NCBI RefSeq assembly: GCF_001638985.1
Contig: NW_017265138.1
Coordinates: 1,485,177-1,549,176, forward strand
Origin: Phycomyces blakesleeanus NRRL 1555(-)
Taxonomy: Eukaryota > Mucoromycota > Mucoromycetes > Mucorales > Phycomycetaceae
DNA length: 64,000 nt
Direction of reading: 5' to 3'
Shown: positions 13,320 to 23,382 of the stretch, piece by piece
Position numbering within the stretch: the first letter of the stretch is position 1
How the letters are laid out: each line of letters starts with the position of its first letter
The notes under the pieces: generated by a model
Database searches by the model: none
What the model was told of the DNA's origin: nothing
What the model saw: the letters and a program-made list of their open reading frames with translations, nothing else
Position numbers and translations under genes: made by a program

Positions 13320-13640
13320 ATGCCAGAGATTAAAAGTATTACCATGGTACTTGGCCTGGAATCAACCTGTCATATTTCAAAAATAAGAGTCAGCAACATC
13401 TTTGGCTTTGCCATGTTGATGTATCAATACAGTTCTCCCAAACGCCTTTTTGGCATGTCTCTTATTTTTGGAATGGACCCAACGAGTATATCAGCTGTTT
13501 TGAGAGGAATAGAAGACATGATATACGAGAAAATAAGATGGGGAATTCAGTTCAATACGCATCTTTTTCTTGGTGGTTTTTTGGATGTTTGTATCTCCCT
13601 TTGGTGGAATATTTTGAATAAAAAAGAGCTTAGAATATAG
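13320..13640 (+). pseudogene. PIF/Harbinger-like transposase N-terminal relic
   Basis: This is an open frame of 106 codons. Its middle, around YQYSSPKRLFGMSLIFG and the following Ser/Ile-rich helix and FNTHLF, resembles the helix-turn-helix part that precedes the DDE domain in HARBI1/PIF-type (DDE_Tnp_4) transposases, where a PxR segment and an FGxS helix recur. The catalytic DDE part is not visible downstream, so the copy is truncated. The assignment rests on pattern memory only; an unrelated short ORF is possible. Confidence 0.35.
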
Positions 13641-14384
13641 AGATTTAGCATTACTGCATATCCTCTGTCTTCTTTATAATAATAATAATAATAACGGATC
13701 CTTTTGACAGATAATCATGTATCTGAAAATGTAATTATTTTCAGTTAATTTCAGCCGAAGATTGACTTTAAGCCCTACCCCAAAAGGAAGTGCTTCAGAT
13801 TCATGTTGCACAAAATACTTGATATAGGCATACTTGAAACCCCGTGTTCGAAGATGAAAATTTGTAGCTGAAGATCAATCTTCGGACTAAGGACCAAGTT
13901 ATCTTTTATCAATACTAGCCTTGATAGCTATTCAATGTGTTTCTTTTAGAGACCCTTAAAAACCTTCCAGCCTTGTTACGGTTCAGCTATACCCAGGATA
14001 TCGCTGATAAGCCATTAGATTTGAATAATTTTAGTGTCTTTAATTCTAGCACTGGGTTGAAGAGGTTGGAAAAAAGGTGTTTTGCATTGACTGCAAAAAC
14101 ATGGTAGCGTTGAAAGTGGGATATATATAAAAAAGAGAGAGAAATTAGTCCTTAATTAAAATTCCACTATAGAACACACTTAAAACCTTGGAAAACTTGC
14201 AAATATCTCAGTAAAATCGCCCCCCTTTTTTTTCTATAGTGTATATATATATATATAAAGTTTGGTTTTCTCATTTTCAAATGCGAAACTCTATATTGCA
14301 ACTTGGGCTTGACTTTTCTGACAAACTGAAGAATGGATATACATAAAACTCTAAACCCAACAAATGAATGAATGAATATTATGT

Positions 14385-15584
14385 TTATTTGTGTTTAATG
14401 TGCTCAGCAATTATTGTAACAGATTTAGCAATTTCAGCGAATGAGGCAAGAATATTGTTCTGAAAATCATCTCTCTTCCTCAGAAACCTAGCTTGTTCCC
14501 CCAAAAGAAGGATAACTTTTTTTGTTAATTTGTTGGTCAAGTCATCCTCACTATCCTCATTATCTTCATTATTTTTGTTATCCTCATTGTCTTCATTATC
14601 CTCATTATCCTCATCTGCAGCCTCATCTCCATTTATATCCTCAATGTCATTGTCATTGCCATTATCCTCTTCCTCACTCTCACTCTCATTTTCATTTTCA
14701 TTCTCATTTTCATGATCAGCTTTTTCTTCTTCTTCTTCGTCTTCTTCTTCCTTTTCGAAATCCTCGTCATCCTCATCCTCATAATCATCTTCGGCATTGT
14801 TCTTATTGTATTTATTCGACCGATTATTCAAATTAAGCCGGGTCTCCAACTCTTTTACATCCATATAATCCTCCTTGAAGTAAAACAAACCATCCAAATT
14901 AGTTACATTTCTTTTCATTTTATCTACTGCAACTATTAAGAGATTCTTTTTAAAGAAATATATAAATAAATAATAATACGAACTGCTTTCATTGCTGCTA
15001 GAATAGCTTTCATCAATTTTTTCGACAGGTTAATTTTGGCTCCATTTACGTAAGTGCCTTTGGACTGCCCAGCCGCTTGAAGAAGGCCATGAAACAGATC
15101 ATATTTCTTGTGTTTGACACCGTGTAAGGAGAGAGCCGGCAAGGTTGTAATCTGTACAGCGTTTACATGTTCCAGCACTTTTTCCCATGCCTTGTTCTTT
15201 TGTTGTCGGTGTACCGTAGAAGGACAGAATTTTGCTAGGGCGTCTAAGAATGCCAGTTCTCTCTCGATACTCCACTCTCCTCGAGCTAGAGCTTAATTGT
15301 TATTAATATTCTGAGAGTATATCTCCAAGTATAAGAAATGAAAAGAAATAGAAAAGGCAAACAAACAAGGAACTTTATCCTATTCCTTCTACTCTTCTTC
15401 TTCTTATTGTTCATCAAATATCTCTCCATATTTCGATCAATAGGTGATTCTTTATTCTTTATATATTTTATATTATATTTTATATATATTCTGGTTTACA
15501 ATATATGTATATCTTGTGAATTTGGCTATTACCTTTCTTCCTGGGTTTACTTTCTTTGCTTGACTGAGGTTTTGGGCGCTTCAT
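14385..15584 (-). CDS. Myb/SANT-like acidic nuclear protein (unknown function)
   Basis: Three exons (15584-15533, 15285-14980, 14932-14385) give 301 residues. Exon 1 encodes a very basic N-terminus beginning MKRPKPQSSKESKPRKK, a plausible nuclear localisation signal. Exon 2 begins with a segment having spaced Trp and Leu residues (EWSIERELAFLDAL, then AWEKVLEHVN), which suggests a Myb/SANT-like or trihelix DNA-binding fold. Residues around 155-240 are a long Asp/Glu/Asn-rich stretch, and the C-terminal 60 residues could form a coiled coil (LLGEQARFLRKRDDFQNN). The splices were chosen because they maintain one continuous frame through GT-AG introns; the tiny first exon is the weakest part. Myb-like partner proteins occur in PIF/Harbinger transposons, and a transposase-like relic lies about 750 bp beyond this gene's 3' end, so a transposon origin is possible but unproven. 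Confidence 0.6.
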
Positions 15585-16320
15585 TTTTTAATACTGTTGC
15601 TTTTGTTGTCTGTGATTAGGAATAATATTAATGTAAATATGAGTATGAATGTAAAGAAACAATATTGCAATGAATACTCAATCTTATTTTTTTTATAGAT
15701 TTTTTTATATTTATTTATTTATTTACAGAATATATTATAATTATATTAACTTTATGCATTAGAGAAAAAATATGGTTTGAGTAAGCTTTTGCGGGCAATG
15801 TCTGGAAATTGCTTACAATTTTTCTTTATCGAATATATACATACATACACACAAATAATAAAATAACTTAACCAAACCATAGTAGAGAAACATGTGTGTG
15901 TGTGTTTTCTTGACATATCCATAATACTATGGTCGAAAAGAAGGGTATAGTGACCAAATATAAGTAACTCAAAAGACTTGTTATTCTTCTTCTGCTGCTG
16001 CTGTTGCTGTTTTGGTACCTTGAAACTCCATTGATATTTCATCACTCCTGTAAGATACAGATTAGTGTAGGAGGTATTATCAGGCAAAATAAAGCATATA
16101 TTTATATAAAAGAAAAGTTCTGGTTGGTTTATTTTCCAATAGATATGAACTTGAAGATCATTCCAACCATTTCTTCTTGTGGTGTAATTGAAGTTAAGTA
16201 ATATCAATGTATTTATTTTTATATTTTAAATAACATTAAAATATGGTTTATTACATAATAATTAAAGAAGAAAAGAAAGAAAGAAGGGAAGTAAGGAAGG
16301 AAGTAAGAAAAACACTAGAT

Positions 16321-16355
<35 letters not shown>

Positions 16356-18639
16356 ACGCAGGGAATTAATATAAAGTCATAAAGAAGGAAATAAAATATA
16401 TATTTTATCTTCTTCTAAATCACATCAACAAGGTCAGGATATATACTTGGGTAAAAGAACTTTATGGTTCCTTGGGTTATACGGATATTGATGTCTTGAA
16501 TAGATAGCTTTCATAATATTACCATTACCATTACTATTACTATTGTTACAAAACAAAATTACACTCAAGAGCAACTGTTGAGTCAAAAGGTACATATAAA
16601 AGTCATAATAAAACAAAAAAAGATAAAAAATATTTAAGCATGAATATTTATTAAAGGTAAAAACAAAAAAGATCGTTGATAACCCATATTTGAGAACTTT
16701 ATACAGCCAAAGCTAGCTTGAAAGGTAGATCCCTCTTTTTACCCCATATCGGGTAGAAATTCACTGTAGCCATGGCACAAACACTTTTACTTTTACTTAA
16801 TTACATCACAACTACAATAATTATTTAAAAATGTTTCAAAATCCCTATCTGTCTCTCGATCTATTTCTCTATCTCTATAGTTTTGTCTACAGTCCAATAA
16901 CAGCAATGTCGACACACGAATATCTATACACATAATTAGCTATAAGCAAATCCACAAATCAGCCTTTCAATTCCAAGAATACACAACCTAAGCAAGAAAG
17001 AAAAATCACATATCCTGACCAGCCCATCGAGAAGCTTGCTATCAATATTCATAAGTTAGTTGTGTCAGTAACGCAAGAAAGGTATTTTAATTGACTATCC
17101 AAATATTCTCAAAGAATATCTAAAAAATAAAAAAATAAAAAAGTATTTATTGAAACCCCACCTTTCAACAAAACAAGAGCAGAAGGAGAAGGAAAAGAAC
17201 TTTCAGAATACAGACCAGAATTAAGAATGTGCCTATTTGTCTCTATTTTTATTTGAGATATCTTTTAGCTCAGAATCTAAGATTAAAAACCATCAGAAAT
17301 CCCAAAAATCCATTCAATGTATGGCTATATAAGAAAAAAATGGTATACAGGGGTATTTATTCCATCATATTTATCGACTCTGATATGAATTCTAATATGC
17401 AATATAGAATAATTGGTTTAGATAGAGTGCAAAGATACCATCACGAAACAAATCAGAATCCAACCCCCCCCCCCCCCCCCTTTCTTTTTTAAGTATTATC
17501 ACGAAGCCCAAAAAAAGAAGTGTTGGAATATGAAAATCAATTTTTAACGGCCTGTTGTGAAGGTCGTATAAAAAAGGATAAGTCACCCAACGTGGTAATA
17601 AGATATATTGTCAATGTACGCACACCTCTCGTCAGTTTTTTTTTCTTATCATTCAGACAACATCGTTAAGTACTGCATTGTGAATCCTTAGCCATCACAC
17701 TAAACTATGTTTCTTAATTTGTCATCTACTCAATTGACATGAGTATCAGTCCCATCGTAACAATTGTTGTTACCATCTTTTAGTCGAAGATAGTTTGAGA
17801 GCTGTAATACTCAAACCTACTACTGAATTACTTGAAAGAGAAAACAAGATGTTCAATTACTGTTTGCCTTACAAACTATAATATTCTTTAATGCTAATCT
17901 CAGATGCTTGTCAGATGTACATGGTTTCTTTTGTACAATCTCCACAACATGTCTCTGTGCTCCGGGCACCCTCAGACTTTTTTAGGGGATTTTTTACTTT
18001 CGCAATAATGATAGTAATCATAATGATAAAAAAAAACGAGCAATATAATATAACAACATTTCCAGCATTCGCTTTTATTTCGACTTTTATCCCGCATTTA
18101 GACCTTTAGCTAAAAGCCATGCTCCCAGCAGCTCATTTTATTTTATCTAATTAGAAAAACAGGATGAAGTTAGAGATCATGTCATACAGCTTATAACTTT
18201 CGTCACGTATTCTTTAACTTACTTGTTTCTCAATAAAAAAAGTATAAGGCCTATACTACTTGGTAATTGTGTGCCGTACACAATTGACAGTAGAGAAAAG
18301 TTATATAAAACTTCATAGGCCAATGACCCCTTCCCCCGAGGGGAGGGGGGAGCAAAGCTCCTAATATATATAATAACACATTTTGGTTAAAAAATATAAG
18401 AGTTGATTTTTTTTGGCTATGCTTATAACTAATTCTAACACTAGCTATGACTCTGGTCCGGATTTTGCTAGTAAAGTTAGTTGTTAGTAATGTTAGTTGT
18501 TCATAATGTTAGTTGTTCAAAAAGTTAATTGTTTGTAGTTAGTTGTGAGTAAGGTTAGTTCCCGTTGCTTGTTAGTATCTGTTGCTTGTTAGTATGTTAG
18601 TATGTTGCTTCTGTTGCTTCCTGTTGCCAACTCTTCTTC
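15585..18639. other. AT-rich intergenic spacer
   Basis: No convincing gene is seen. A 151-codon minus-strand ORF (15752-16207) has a short Gln run and no recognisable domain; I regard it as doubtful. Simple sequences include a TA run near 16323-16353, a run of 17 C at 17464-17480, and a C/G-rich hairpin-capable patch near 18328-18352. Degenerate GTTAGTTGTT repeats occupy the right end and are listed separately. Confidence 0.5.
18474..18635. repeat. Degenerate GTTAGT/GTTGCT tandem repeat
   Basis: Short units of the type GTTAGTTGTT and TGTTGCTTGTTAGTA recur about ten times with varying spacing. The tract lies immediately beyond the stop codon of the Glu-rich gene at 18640. It looks like a decayed minisatellite. 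Confidence 0.6.
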
Positions 18640-19867
18640 TTATTCTTCGGCATCTTCATAATCACCGTCATCTTCACCATATTCTTCTTCATCTTGATCT
18701 TCTTCATAATCATCATCGTAATCATTTTCTTCTTCTTCATCGTCTTCTTCATAATCACCATTATCGTAATCACTTTCTTCTTCTTCTTTCTCTTCTTCTT
18801 CTTCTTCTTTTTCTTTTTCTTCTTCTTCTTCTTTTTCTTCTTCTTCTTCTTCTTCTTTTTCTTCTTCTTCTTCTTCTTCTTCTTTTTCTTCTTCTTCTTT
18901 CTCTTCTTCTCCTTTCTCTTCTTCTTCTTCTTTCTCTTCTTCTTTCTCTTCTTCTTCTTCTTTCTCTTCTTCTTCTTCTTTCTCTTCTTCTTCTTCTTTC
19001 TCTTCTTCTTCTTCTTTCTCTTCTTCTTCTTCTTTCTCTTCTTCTTCTTCTTTCTCTTCTTCTTCTTCTTTCTCTTCTTCTTCTTTCTCTTCTTCTTCTT
19101 CTTTCCCTTCTTCATCATCTTCTTCTTCTTTCTCTTCTTCATTATCTTCTTCTTCTTCTTCATTATCTTCTTCTTCATCATCATCTTTTTCTTCTTCATC
19201 ATCATCTTCATCATCATCTTCATCATCATCTCCTCCTCCTCCTTCTCTTCTTCTTTCTGCGTCTCTTCTTTCTTCTTCTCTTCTTCTATCTTCATGTCTT
19301 CTTTCTTCTTCTCCTCTTCTTCCTGGTTCTCTTCTTAGTAATTCTTCTAGATCACTTCTTATTTCTGCTGTTCTTCTTCTTTCTGCTTCTCTTGGGTCCA
19401 TATCCCTTCTTCTTCGTACTGCTTCTTCTATTCTCGTTTCCTTTGGGTTGATATAACGAGCTGTAGCTTTGTGCTCCAGCTCATTTTCGGACCATATCTT
19501 CTGTTTTTTTATGATATGGCCCTGGGACTCGGAAGCAACGCTTCCGAGCCCCCCCTCTTTCTCCAATCGTCGCTTAAGCCCCTTGGGCAGGTCTGGCGCT
19601 ATAGGTATATTATTGATTAATATTATATTGTTTATCTACTATTATATAGAGACATTACTTACCAATCATTCTCACTTGTTTGATCTTTCGACCAAAAACT
19701 TTGACTAGATTAGTTTTGGCTAATCTAACTAGAATTGTATGTCTCAACAGCTTTGGGACATGCTTGTGAATGGCCTTTGGGCCAAACACAAGTGAGCCGT
19801 TGGACGACACTTTTTTTCGGGTGCTGATGCTGCTGATGCTGCTGTTGCTGCTGGTGTTGCTGTACAT
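18640..19867 (-). CDS. Glu-rich low-complexity protein with basic N-terminal domain
   Basis: Two exons (19867-19663 and 19598-18640) join in frame to give 387 residues. Residues 1-20 are Ser-rich. Residues about 20-100 are basic and look folded (VFGPKAIHKHVPKLLRHT, GRKIKQVRMIAPDLPKGLK). Residues about 110-175 are an Arg/Glu helix-like region with IRSDLEELLRREPGRR. The rest is almost entirely Glu and Asp with a recurring KEEEEE hexad, encoded by a roughly 490-bp purine-only tract on this strand, and it ends in a Tyr/Asp/Glu-rich tail. I do not recognise the family. Acidic tails of this kind occur in histone-binding and nucleolar proteins. The acidic repeat probably varies in length between strains. 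Confidence 0.55.
18773..19260. repeat. Polypyrimidine/polypurine coding microsatellite
   Basis: The plus strand is nearly pure C/T for several hundred bases, mainly TTC and CTT triplets. An 18-bp unit (TTTCTCTTCTTCTTCTTC) is repeated about nine times around 18930-19090. The minus strand codes the acidic tail of the 18640-19867 gene. Long mirror-symmetric polypurine tracts can adopt triplex structures. Confidence 0.85.
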
Positions 19868-20042
19868 TGGAGTAAACTAATGAAAAAGCGCAAAGAAGAA
19901 AAATAATACCGTGAGAGTGTTTCTTTTTTTAAAAACGCGTTATAATCTTTGGGCCACACATTTTGAGACGCGTTCTTTTTTTAAGGCGCAAGTTATGGCC
20001 TTTGGGCAACACACTTTGGAACGCCATCCTTTTTTTTATTTT
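19773..20042. repeat. Three degenerate copies of a ~50-bp unit
   Basis: Segments beginning near 19775, 19938 and 19995 share CTTTGGGCCACACA-like cores followed by a G-rich centre and a poly-T run. The first lies inside exon 1 of the Glu-rich gene and the other two lie upstream of its start codon. They look like partial duplications of the gene's 5' end followed by decay. Confidence 0.5.
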
Positions 20043-21221
20043 GACATGAGCCAATCATTTGCAATTTTGAATACACGTGTCTGCAACAGAGTACTTGAGT
20101 GCGGGCAAAGTGACTAGTAAGAGACTTTATTATTAGGAAAAGCTTTCAAGCTGTATAGTGTCTAGAGTCGAGTTGCTGGCCTCTTTACTGCCAACTACTA
20201 TTTACTTTTTTTATTTTTCTCTCTCCTTCTACAAGTTTCAATCTCCTAATGTCGCTGTTTTTCTCTTCCAAATGGCGATTGTCACCAAATACACCCGCCG
20301 TCTCAAGTTCCCAAGATCAAGATAAAGGGAAAAAAATTGTGATTATTTGAATACTCCCCTTGAAGAAATTCATTTAGGTTCAAAGTTAAAGTACATAGAC
20401 AAATCCCATTTGTACAAATTCTTATTCCAATTAGACAAACTGGTTAAGGATTTTAAATCTTGGTATATAAAGGGTGTATAGCTAAGATTCATTAAGTCTC
20501 TAATAATAATAATAATAAGGAGATATATCATTTCTTAAAAGCACCATTGATACTTTTTTTTCTTTCTTTTTTGTCGGTATTATTTATTTATTTATTGGAC
20601 CGCCGCGCCTTACTAGACGGCTATTTAAAATACATTATGCAGTTTGTGGTATACATGCCCTGAGGTATTCGGGATTGTTTATGGAAAAGTATCTCAATAT
20701 TAGAAAAAGTAGATACTGTAAGAGTGTGTTGATTATTAAAGAGAGTCAAAAAATAGGTTTTATATATATTACAATTTGAATCACTGCTGTTTAATGGCCG
20801 GTTGGCTGGCTTACACTGTATAAGTGTGTAGTGTATGTATGCCTGATATATAGCAGCTCTGGTGATTGTCAATTTGCCAGGATCATTGGCAAGAAAGAAA
20901 CCAGTGATTGGTAGTTGATTTGTTCCAGACACTGCACAGTAAAGATACACATAGTAAGTGAGGAGAATTGAAGAGTAAGAAAAAAAAGTCTTTATTAATT
21001 GATATTTGCATTGTATTTATACTATTTGTTAATTGATACTTGGTATATAAATGTTGAATAATAATACTACTGGAAAGTATTTCTATTGTTCAATATAGGG
21101 GATCATAATAATGGTGTGAGAATATGATATGTTTGTGGTATTGATAATAATAATGGATAAATAGCTATGTTAATATTGTGATTGTTAGAGTGTTTATTCC
21201 TAAGATTGTGGAGTCTGTACC
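19868..21221. other. Spacer between the Glu-rich gene and the Helitron helicase relic
   Basis: This stretch includes upstream repeats of the Glu-rich gene, a short plus-strand ORF at about 20249 (33 codons, doubtful), a 109-codon minus-strand ORF at 20621-20950 with a coding-like first half, and two repeat segments shared with the 50.8-51.0 kb region. The minus-strand ORF has a segment (KLTITRAAIYQAYIHY) that loosely recalls the recognition part of RFX-type DNA-binding domains, but I cannot support a gene. Confidence 0.4.
20677..20745 (+). repeat. Dispersed hairpin repeat, copy at 20.7 kb
   Basis: This segment matches the reverse complement of 50873-50935 and, less well, 50969-51025. The shared core includes a perfect block TTAGAAAAAGTAGATACTGT. 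AGTATCT and AGATACT flank the core as an inverted repeat, so each copy can fold into a hairpin. A second similar segment (20925-21005) aligns in direct orientation with 50773-50852. Confidence 0.6.
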
Positions 21222-22345
21222 TCACTCAACTGTGGTGCGTATACAGCTAATAGAATAACCACTCATATCAACCATGATTTTTACTGAGTTTGGAGTTCGG
21301 ACCCGGGAGAGAGCAACATACAACTGCCCATGACCAAAGACATGGTCGGGAAGGTACAGACCAACTTTGTCAAGGGTCTGGCCTTGGGACTTGTTGATAG
21401 TCATGGCAAAGGCAAGACGGGCTGGAAATTGACATCGCTTGAACTCAATGGACATGGTCGATCCAGTTGGGTTCAGCTTGATCCTGGGGATGAGCACCAC
21501 CTTTCCAGCACTTGATCCAGTTACAATGGTAGCCTTGATGACATATCTGCTAAAGTCATTGCATATAAGGCGGGTACCATTGCAGAGGCCATTCTTGGGG
21601 TCCAGGTTTCTCAGTAGCATAATAGGACATCCTTTCTTGAGGCATAGAGTATGTGGAGGCAAAGATCCAGAATTGAGAGTGTTGAGCAGTTCAATTGGGT
21701 AGCTCAATTGATCATCTTCGCTTAGACCTTCGTCGATACTCTTGAACACAGTTTCTTGCCCAGGGAACAGTTCAATAAGGATGTCATTGATCTTCTTAAC
21801 TTCTGCATTCTTTGAGGTCAAGATTACACGGCCCATAAGGAAGCTGGGACTGGTGGCATTGTTAAGAAGATCAGGAAAGATTGCACTGGCCAGGTGATTG
21901 AGATTACGGCCATGAAGGAGCATGTGTGGCGGAATGAGAAAGACGCCTTCACCACCAGTCGTCCGAAGACTGCCATTGCCAACAGTCAAGAGAAGGGCAT
22001 CAAACGCATTAAGGTGTGTCATTTCCTGGGGATTAGTGGACTCGGCATTGCGCATGTTCTTGGTAAGTTTCATGCGGTGAACACAGCTCCAGAGATGTGT
22101 TTTCTTGACGCACTGGGAAACAATCTGGGATTTGTTTCCTTGTGGAATGACTGGAAGCACCTGGCGAAAGTCACCACCAAAAACGAACAGCTTGCCACCA
22201 AAAGGAACAGTCTCGAGCTGGGGGGTTAACAAACTTCATGACATCTTGAATGGAACGGTTGACAGCATTAATAAGATCCTTGCTGACCATTGAGACCTAG
22301 TCCCAGACGACCAATATCTGTATTTATTTTCCTGATAAACTTTTG
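21222..22345 (-). pseudogene. Helitron-type PIF1-like helicase, C-terminal part, broken
   Basis: The intact frame (about 22229-21222, 335 codons) encodes the second half of a PIF1-family DNA helicase as found in Helitron rolling-circle transposons. Visible motifs are VPFGGKLFVFGGDFRQVLPV (motif III region), the LPPHTLCLKKGCPIMLLRNL segment typical of Helitron helicases, NGTRLI, and the C-terminal AFAMTINKSQGQTLDKVG and LYVALSRV motifs. Upstream, a one-base frame change within a run of six C residues near 22221-22226 separates it from NAVNRSIQDVMKF, and the Walker B motif reads WD-stop instead of WDE (near 22300). Walker A, the HUH/Rep domain and the element ends were not found. This is a decayed, 5'-truncated copy. 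Confidence 0.85.
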
Positions 22346-23382
22346 CCACTTGAAAATTGGCAGGAATGGAAGACGTAGAGTTGATACCGACAAAACAATG
22401 GGAGGGACAGAATCTTGAACTTGGAATGCTCTGTTCGTCAGCCTTCTAAAATAAGAGAGTTATAGAGTAAAGAAAAATTGGGGTTGTGATAAAAGTAATG
22501 ATATGAATAGGAATAGAGAAGTAACAAGAAGAAGAGTAAACTAAATACTTGTTAATGAGTCACCGTTTATTTCTTTCTCTAAATAAGTAAAAAAAAACGA
22601 ATGATTTATGCTTTTTTTCTCATTTGTGGGCTTTATCCTTGAGGTTTTATTTTATTCTATTTTCTAAAATAAAATGAAGAACAATTTGAAGAGTTAATTA
22701 GCTCATAGGATAAAGTAATTGCTTTTATTTAATTTTTTTATTTTGGATAATTAATATACTATATATAAAAAGGGGGGTTTCAATGATAGATACCGTACAA
22801 GTTGGTGAGCCTTGTCCTTTGTAACCTTCTTTTGATTTAAGATGTATACAAGGTAAAAGTAAAAGTAAAAGCCGTAAAGATATTGAACATGGTGTTTTGA
22901 CAGTGTGAATATGAAATGGATAGAAAAATAGAGCTAAAATAAATAACTAGCGATTATTCAATATAAATTGAAATTTATTTTAATTCACTATTTCATGGCT
23001 TTAATTATTATTACTAATTTTTTATATATAAAATATAAAATAAAATTATGATGTTGAACAAACCAAAGAAAAAAGGTATCGAGTTTTTGTTTTGTTTTAT
23101 TTGGATGGTTACATTTGATAGTGTTTTAGTTAATCAAGCTTTCAGGCTTTGCTTGTGTACAAAACTTTAAATATTTGTACTCTTTCTTTTTTTTTATATA
23201 TATATTTTTTACTAATAAATAAAGAAAGGGTCTATCATTTCTCATCTAAGGTTCAGTCATTCGCCTTTTCTGCACATAGAATAAAAGCAAGGGGAAAGAG
23301 TGAGAGTAAGAGAGAGAGAGAGATGGGGGGTATGTAAATCTTATGCCTTGGATCTTTATAAATTTGACTTCTTTATTGTGAC
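22346..23382. other. Spacer, no gene seen
   Basis: This AT-rich interval lies between the Helitron relic and the 3' end of HRQ1. Degraded helicase sequence may continue to about 22450, beyond which I see only homopolymer runs and TA repeats. The right end should hold the 3' UTR of HRQ1. Confidence 0.5.

Larger units (their letters stand above)
12199..14384. other. Spacer with transposase relics
   Basis: This region follows the lysyl-tRNA synthetase gene. It contains the terminal-repeat-like segment at 12745-12770, a 77-codon minus-strand ORF at 12993-13226 of unknown origin, and the transposase-like relic at 13320-13640. A short AAT microsatellite lies near 13678-13694 and a TA run near 14240. 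No intact gene is supportable. Confidence 0.5.

Noticed and set aside
14522..14836. Plus-strand frames rich in His, Ser and Pro
   Set aside because: They are the antisense of the Asp/Glu/Asn-rich part of the 14385-15584 gene and have no start context or domain.
15752..16207. 151-codon minus-strand frame with a Gln run
   Set aside because: The frame is AT-biased, has no recognisable domain or splice partner, and the Gln run comes from a short CTG/TTG repeat.
18582..19451. Long plus-strand frames rich in Leu and Phe
   Set aside because: They are antisense shadows of the Glu-rich minus-strand gene: the CTT/TTC repeat stays open in several frames. The minus-strand reading has a structured N-terminus and a clean splice.
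20621..20950. Minus-strand ORF with a loosely RFX-like segment
   Set aside because: Only about 20 residues resemble the domain, no partner exons were found, and a dispersed repeat overlaps the frame at both ends.
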